Source of the DNA: DASUAS01 sp963720765
Lineage (GTDB): Bacteria > Actinomycetota > Acidimicrobiia > IMCC26256 > DASPTH01
Reading direction: 5' to 3'
Assembly: GCA_963720765.1 (NCBI GenBank)
Contig: CAVRGS010000003.1
Coordinates: 248,001 to 312,000, forward strand
Length of the DNA: 64,000 nucleotides
In this document: positions 61,320 through 64,000 of the stretch, in pieces
Layout: each line of letters opens with the position of its first letter
Position numbering within the stretch: position 1 is the first letter of the stretch
Translations under genes and position numbers: made by a program
Notes under the pieces: generated by a model
The model's input: only the letters and a program-made list of their open reading frames with translations
Told to the model about the DNA's origin: nothing
Databases searched by the model: none

Positions 61320-61341
61320 GGGCGCCGGTAGCCTGGCGCCC
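61320..61341. promoter_or_regulatory. hairpin enclosing the ychF -10 element
   Basis: GGGCGCC (61320-61326) and GGCGCCC (61335-61341) form a 7-bp inverted repeat whose loop GGTAGCCT contains the candidate -10 TAGCCT (61329-61334), 9 bases before the ATG. Confidence 0.45.
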
Positions 61342-61343
61342 AC

Positions 61344-62408
61344 ATGGAACGTCTCGGGCTCGTCGGTCTCCCCAACAGCGGCAAGTCGAGCCTGTTCAAC
61401 GCGCTCACCGGCGCGGAGACGGTCGTCGCCCCGCACCAGTTCTCCACCACCGAGACGACGGTTGCCCTCGCGCACGTCCCCGACGAGCGCGTGGACCTCC
61501 TCGGCAAGATGTCGAACTCGAAGAAGCTGGTGTACACCGGGTTCGAGATCGTCGACATCGCCGCGTTGGTCAAGGGTGCGAGTACGGGTGAGGGCCTCGG
61601 CAACCGGTTCCTCGGATCGCTGCGCGACTGTGATGCCATCCTCTACGTGCTGCGCGCGTTCGAGGATCCGTCGGTGATGGGCGACGCCGATCCCCGCGCC
61701 GACCTCGACACGCTCGAGCTCGAGCTCGTGCTGGGCGACCTGGCGTCGGTCGAGGGCCGTCTGTACCGCCAGCAGCGCGCGGCCAAGGGTGACAAGTCGC
61801 TCGCCGCCGAGATCGCGGCGCTGGAGAAGGCTGCCACCGTGCTCGGCGACGGGACGCCGCTCTACCGCGCCGAGCTCACCGACGACGAGCGCGAGCTCCT
61901 CGCGCCCGCCTTCCTCCTCACCGTGAAGCCGGTGCTCGCGGTCGTCAACGTCGGCGAGGATCAGCTCGACTCGGTCGACGAGCTCGTCGCCACCGTGTCG
62001 GACGGCCTCGAGGCCATGGGTGTGTGCCTGCAGCTCGAAGCCGAGGCCGCGCAGCTCGAACCCGAGGGGCGCGCCGAGCTGCTCGAGGGTCTCGGGCTCG
62101 GTGAGGGCGTCGTCCCCCGCGTCGCACGTGCGGCATACCACCTGCTCGGCCGCCGCACCTTCCTCACCACCGGCGACACCGAATCGCGGGCGTGGACGTT
62201 CCGCGCCGGCGCCAAGGCACCCGAGTGCGCGGGCGTGATCCACTCCGACCTGCAGCGCGGCTTCATCCGGGCCGAGGTGATCTTCTACGAAGACCTCCTC
62301 GAGATCGGTTCCTGGGCGAAGGCGAAGGAACAGGGCAAGCTGCGGGTCGAGGGGAAGGACTACGAGGTCGTCGACGGCGACGTGCTCGAGATCCGCTTCA
62401 ACGTGTGA
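61344..62408 (+). CDS. ychF: YchF-family ATPase (OLA1-like)
   Basis: 354 residues. P-loop GLPNSGKSSLFN, and NVGE in place of the GTPase NKxD, the change that gives the family ATP preference. C-terminal TGS domain ends YEVVDGDVLEIRFNV. It binds ribosomes and takes part in stress control. Upstream is the hairpin at 61320-61341. Confidence 0.93.
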   Translation: MERLGLVGLPNSGKSSLFNALTGAETVVAPHQFSTTETTVALAHVPDERVDLLGKMSNSKKLVYTGFEIVDIAALVKGASTGEGLGNRFLGSLRDCDAILYVLRAFEDPSVMGDADPRADLDTLELELVLGDLASVEGRLYRQQRAAKGDKSLAAEIAALEKAATVLGDGTPLYRAELTDDERELLAPAFLLTVKPVLAVVNVGEDQLDSVDELVATVSDGLEAMGVCLQLEAEAAQLEPEGRAELLEGLGLGEGVVPRVARAAYHLLGRRTFLTTGDTESRAWTFRAGAKAPECAGVIHSDLQRGFIRAEVIFYEDLLEIGSWAKAKEQGKLRVEGKDYEVVDGDVLEIRFNV

Positions 62409-62421
62409 CGGAGCACGCTGG

Positions 62422-62751
62422 ATGTCCTGGCTCGTGCGTGACGGTGACGTGCTGGCAGCAGCCGAGGTGGCCGACACCGCCCGGGCGCGCCGGCGTGGAC
62501 TCCTCGGTCGCGACGCGTTCGACGGCGCACTGGTCCTGCGCCCCTGTCGCCACGTGCACACCGCGCGCATGCGCTTCGCCATCGACGTCGCGTTCTGCGA
62601 CCCGGAGGGCGTCGTGCTGCGGATCGTGAGCCTCCCGCCGTGGCGGGTGTCGCCGTTCGTGCGCCAGGCCGCGTTCGCGATCGAGGCACAGGCCGGCGCG
62701 TTCGAACGCTGGCAGCTGCGCACCGGCGACCGGGTGGAGCTGCGAACGTGA
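62422..62751 (+). CDS. DUF192 family protein
   Basis: 109 residues with RRRGLLGRDAFDGALVL, CRHVHTARMRFAIDVAF and the C-terminal AIEAQAGAFERWQL of DUF192. The function is unknown. 13 bases after ychF. The stop codon lies in the first copy of a 24-nt direct repeat. Confidence 0.82.
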   Translation: MSWLVRDGDVLAAAEVADTARARRRGLLGRDAFDGALVLRPCRHVHTARMRFAIDVAFCDPEGVVLRIVSLPPWRVSPFVRQAAFAIEAQAGAFERWQLRTGDRVELRT

Positions 62752-62804
62752 GCGAGCGCGGGCGAGCGAGCCATCTGGTCGTGAGCGAGCGCGGGCGAGC
62801 GAGC
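62748..62804. repeat. 24-nt direct repeat, two copies
   Basis: Two identical 24-nt units at 62748-62771 and 62781-62804, separated by 9 bases. Both begin GTGAGCGAGCGCG and continue GGCGAGCGAGC. The same 13-base opening is also found at the marR start (24530). Confidence 0.9.
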
Positions 62805-62809
62805 GACGC

Positions 62810-63658
62810 ATGACCGACGGTCAACTCGTGCTCGTCGCCACCCCCATCGGCAACCTGGGTGATCTCTCGACGCGCGCGCGCGATGCGTTGCGCGAGGCGG
62901 ACGTGATCGCGGCCGAGGACACACGTCGCACGCGCCAGCTCCTCACGCACGCCGCGATCCCCGCCGCAGGACGGCTGCGTTCGGTGCACGCGCACAACGA
63001 ACAGGAGAGCGCCGGCTGGGTCGTCGAGGCGGTGAGCGACGGCAAGTGCGTCGCGTACGTCACCGACGCGGGGACGCCGGGCATCTCCGATCCGGGCGAG
63101 CGGTTGGTGCGGGCGTGTCTCGACGCCGGCCTGACGGTCGACGTCGTGCCCGGTCCGAGCGCGGTGTTGATGGCCCTCGTGCTGTCGGGCTTCCCGACCG
63201 ATCGCTTCGTGTTCGAGGGGTTCCTCCCTCGCCGCGGTGTCGAGCGGCGCGGGCGCATCGCGGCGCTGGTATCCGAGGCTCGCACGGTCGTCCTCTACGA
63301 GTCGCCCCGTCGCGTGCACGCCACGCTCACACAACTGCTCACCGCGTGCGGTCCGATGCGCGAGGTGGCCGTCGCCCGCGAGCTCACCAAGATGCACCAG
63401 GAGGTCTGGCGTGGCCCGCTCGACGAGGCCGTCGGTCACGTGGAGCTCACCGAGCCGCGGGGCGAGCACGTGATCGTCCTCGCGCCCGCCCCGCCTGCGC
63501 CCGAGGCCAACGACGACGAAGTCGACGCCCACGTCACCGCCGCGCTCGCCGAGGGGCTCTCGACGCGCGACGCGGCCGCCCGCGTCGCCCGCGACCTCGG
63601 CATCGCCCGTCGCCGCACCTACGACGCCGCGATGCGCCTGAAACCGAAGCGGACCTGA
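62810..63658 (+). CDS. rsmI: 16S rRNA (cytidine-1402-2'-O)-methyltransferase
   Basis: 282 residues of the tetrapyrrole-methylase-like fold. VATPIGNLGDLSTRA, AEDTRRTRQLL, TDAGTPGISDPG and FEGFLPRRG are the RsmI motifs. It methylates C1402 in the ribosomal decoding centre using S-adenosylmethionine. The repeat at 62748-62804 lies just upstream. Confidence 0.94.
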   Translation: MTDGQLVLVATPIGNLGDLSTRARDALREADVIAAEDTRRTRQLLTHAAIPAAGRLRSVHAHNEQESAGWVVEAVSDGKCVAYVTDAGTPGISDPGERLVRACLDAGLTVDVVPGPSAVLMALVLSGFPTDRFVFEGFLPRRGVERRGRIAALVSEARTVVLYESPRRVHATLTQLLTACGPMREVAVARELTKMHQEVWRGPLDEAVGHVELTEPRGEHVIVLAPAPPAPEANDDEVDAHVTAALAEGLSTRDAAARVARDLGIARRRTYDAAMRLKPKRT

Positions 63659-63720
63659 CCCCGGACGCGTCGCGCCACCTGATCGCGAGATTCGGGACTG
63701 GGCGACGCACCCCCGGGAAA

Positions 63721-63726
63721 TAGGGT
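63721..63726 (+). promoter_or_regulatory. candidate -10 (TAGGGT) for metG
   Basis: TAGGGT, 10 bases before the ATG at 63737; the spacing is at the long end of the set. Confidence 0.3.
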
Positions 63727-63736
63727 GGATGACACC

Positions 63737-64000
63737 ATGTCGACGCCGTTCTACGTCACCACCCCCATCTACTACGTGAACGACGCGCCCCACATCGGGC
63801 ACGCGTACACCACGGTCGCCGCCGACGTCCTGGCCCGGTGGCGGCGCCTCTGGGGCGACGACGTCGTGTTCCTCACCGGCACCGACGAGCACGGCCTGAA
63901 GATCCAACGCGCGGCCGAGTCCCATGACGTGAGCCCGCTCGAGTGGGCCGACCGCAACAGTGCGCTCTTCCGCGCCGCTTGGGACGACCTCGACATCTCC
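63737..64000 (+). CDS. metG: methionyl-tRNA synthetase (3' end outside window)
   Basis: First 88 codons only. FYVTTPIYYVNDAPHIGHAYT carries the HIGH-type motif of class I synthetases, followed by FLTGTDEHGLKIQRAA. The frame is open to the last base. It charges tRNA-Met. Follows rsmI in the same direction, 78 bases apart. Confidence 0.95.
   Translation, partial: MSTPFYVTTPIYYVNDAPHIGHAYTTVAADVLARWRRLWGDDVVFLTGTDEHGLKIQRAAESHDVSPLEWADRNSALFRAAWDDLDIS

Noticed and set aside
58652..61639. Minus-strand open frame of ~995 codons opposite the S8 protease
   Set aside because: No motifs, arginine-rich, fully antisense to a gene with catalytic residues and a signal peptide.

Overview
This is one contiguous, very GC-rich, gene-dense stretch of an actinobacterial chromosome. 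The best fit is class Acidimicrobiia (Ilumatobacter-like), inferred from recognised families only. Supporting markers are a WhiB regulator, a DUF3107 protein, a 28-residue bL37-like ribosomal protein, an actinobacterial UdgB, an F420-type LLM oxidoreductase and paired Get3/ArsA-like ATPases. I saw no tRNA or rRNA gene, no CRISPR array, no insertion sequence and no prophage. The window opens inside an nfuA-like gene and closes inside metG.

Layout. 0-4.4 kb: an Fe-S/sulfur island with an NfuA-like carrier, a SufR-like regulator, a cysteine-desulfurase homologue that lacks the PLP lysine, a DUF169 protein and a divergent Mrp ATPase. 4.4-7.4 kb: LLM oxidoreductase, tyrosine phosphatase, epimerase. 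7.4-11.6 kb: DUF3107, two Get3-like ATPases, a PdtaS-like kinase and a convergent WhiB. 11.8-17.3 kb: GDPD, lipid kinase, udgB, dapA, MFS exporter and TetR. 17.3-18.0 kb: a decayed DUF222 gene and a tiny cysteine protein. 18.1-35.8 kb: an accessory catabolic region (acyl-CoA dehydrogenase, crotonases, nitronate monooxygenase-like enzyme, SDR, amidohydrolase, VOC, sulfotransferase, kinase-like phosphotransferase) with MarR/TetR regulators and several palindromic operators. 35.8-42.6 kb: cell-envelope and small membrane proteins, including UppP. 42.6-45.4 kb: the sulfate-activation operon cysD-cysN-cysC. 45.5-53.4 kb: hisC, FAH-family hydrolase, serC, M20 peptidase, a membrane-bound Mo-enzyme/cytochrome b pair and apgM. 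53.4-64 kb: a PAS-GGDEF-EAL protein, a SIMPL protein, a thioesterase, bL37, a large secreted S8 protease, ychF, DUF192, rsmI and metG.

Two window-wide patterns stand out. First, more than twenty genes have a TANNNT hexamer ending 6-10 bases before their ATG or GTG, the signature of leaderless mRNAs; I used this to choose several starts. Second, five coding genes and one gene remnant are interrupted by apparent single-base insertions, seven in all, always +1 and mostly in G/C-rich strings. This is more likely sequence error than biology, but it needs checking. The most interesting functional observation is the Lys-to-Thr change at the PLP site of the desulfurase homologue, next to a cysteine-rich DUF169 protein and under a SufR-like regulator.
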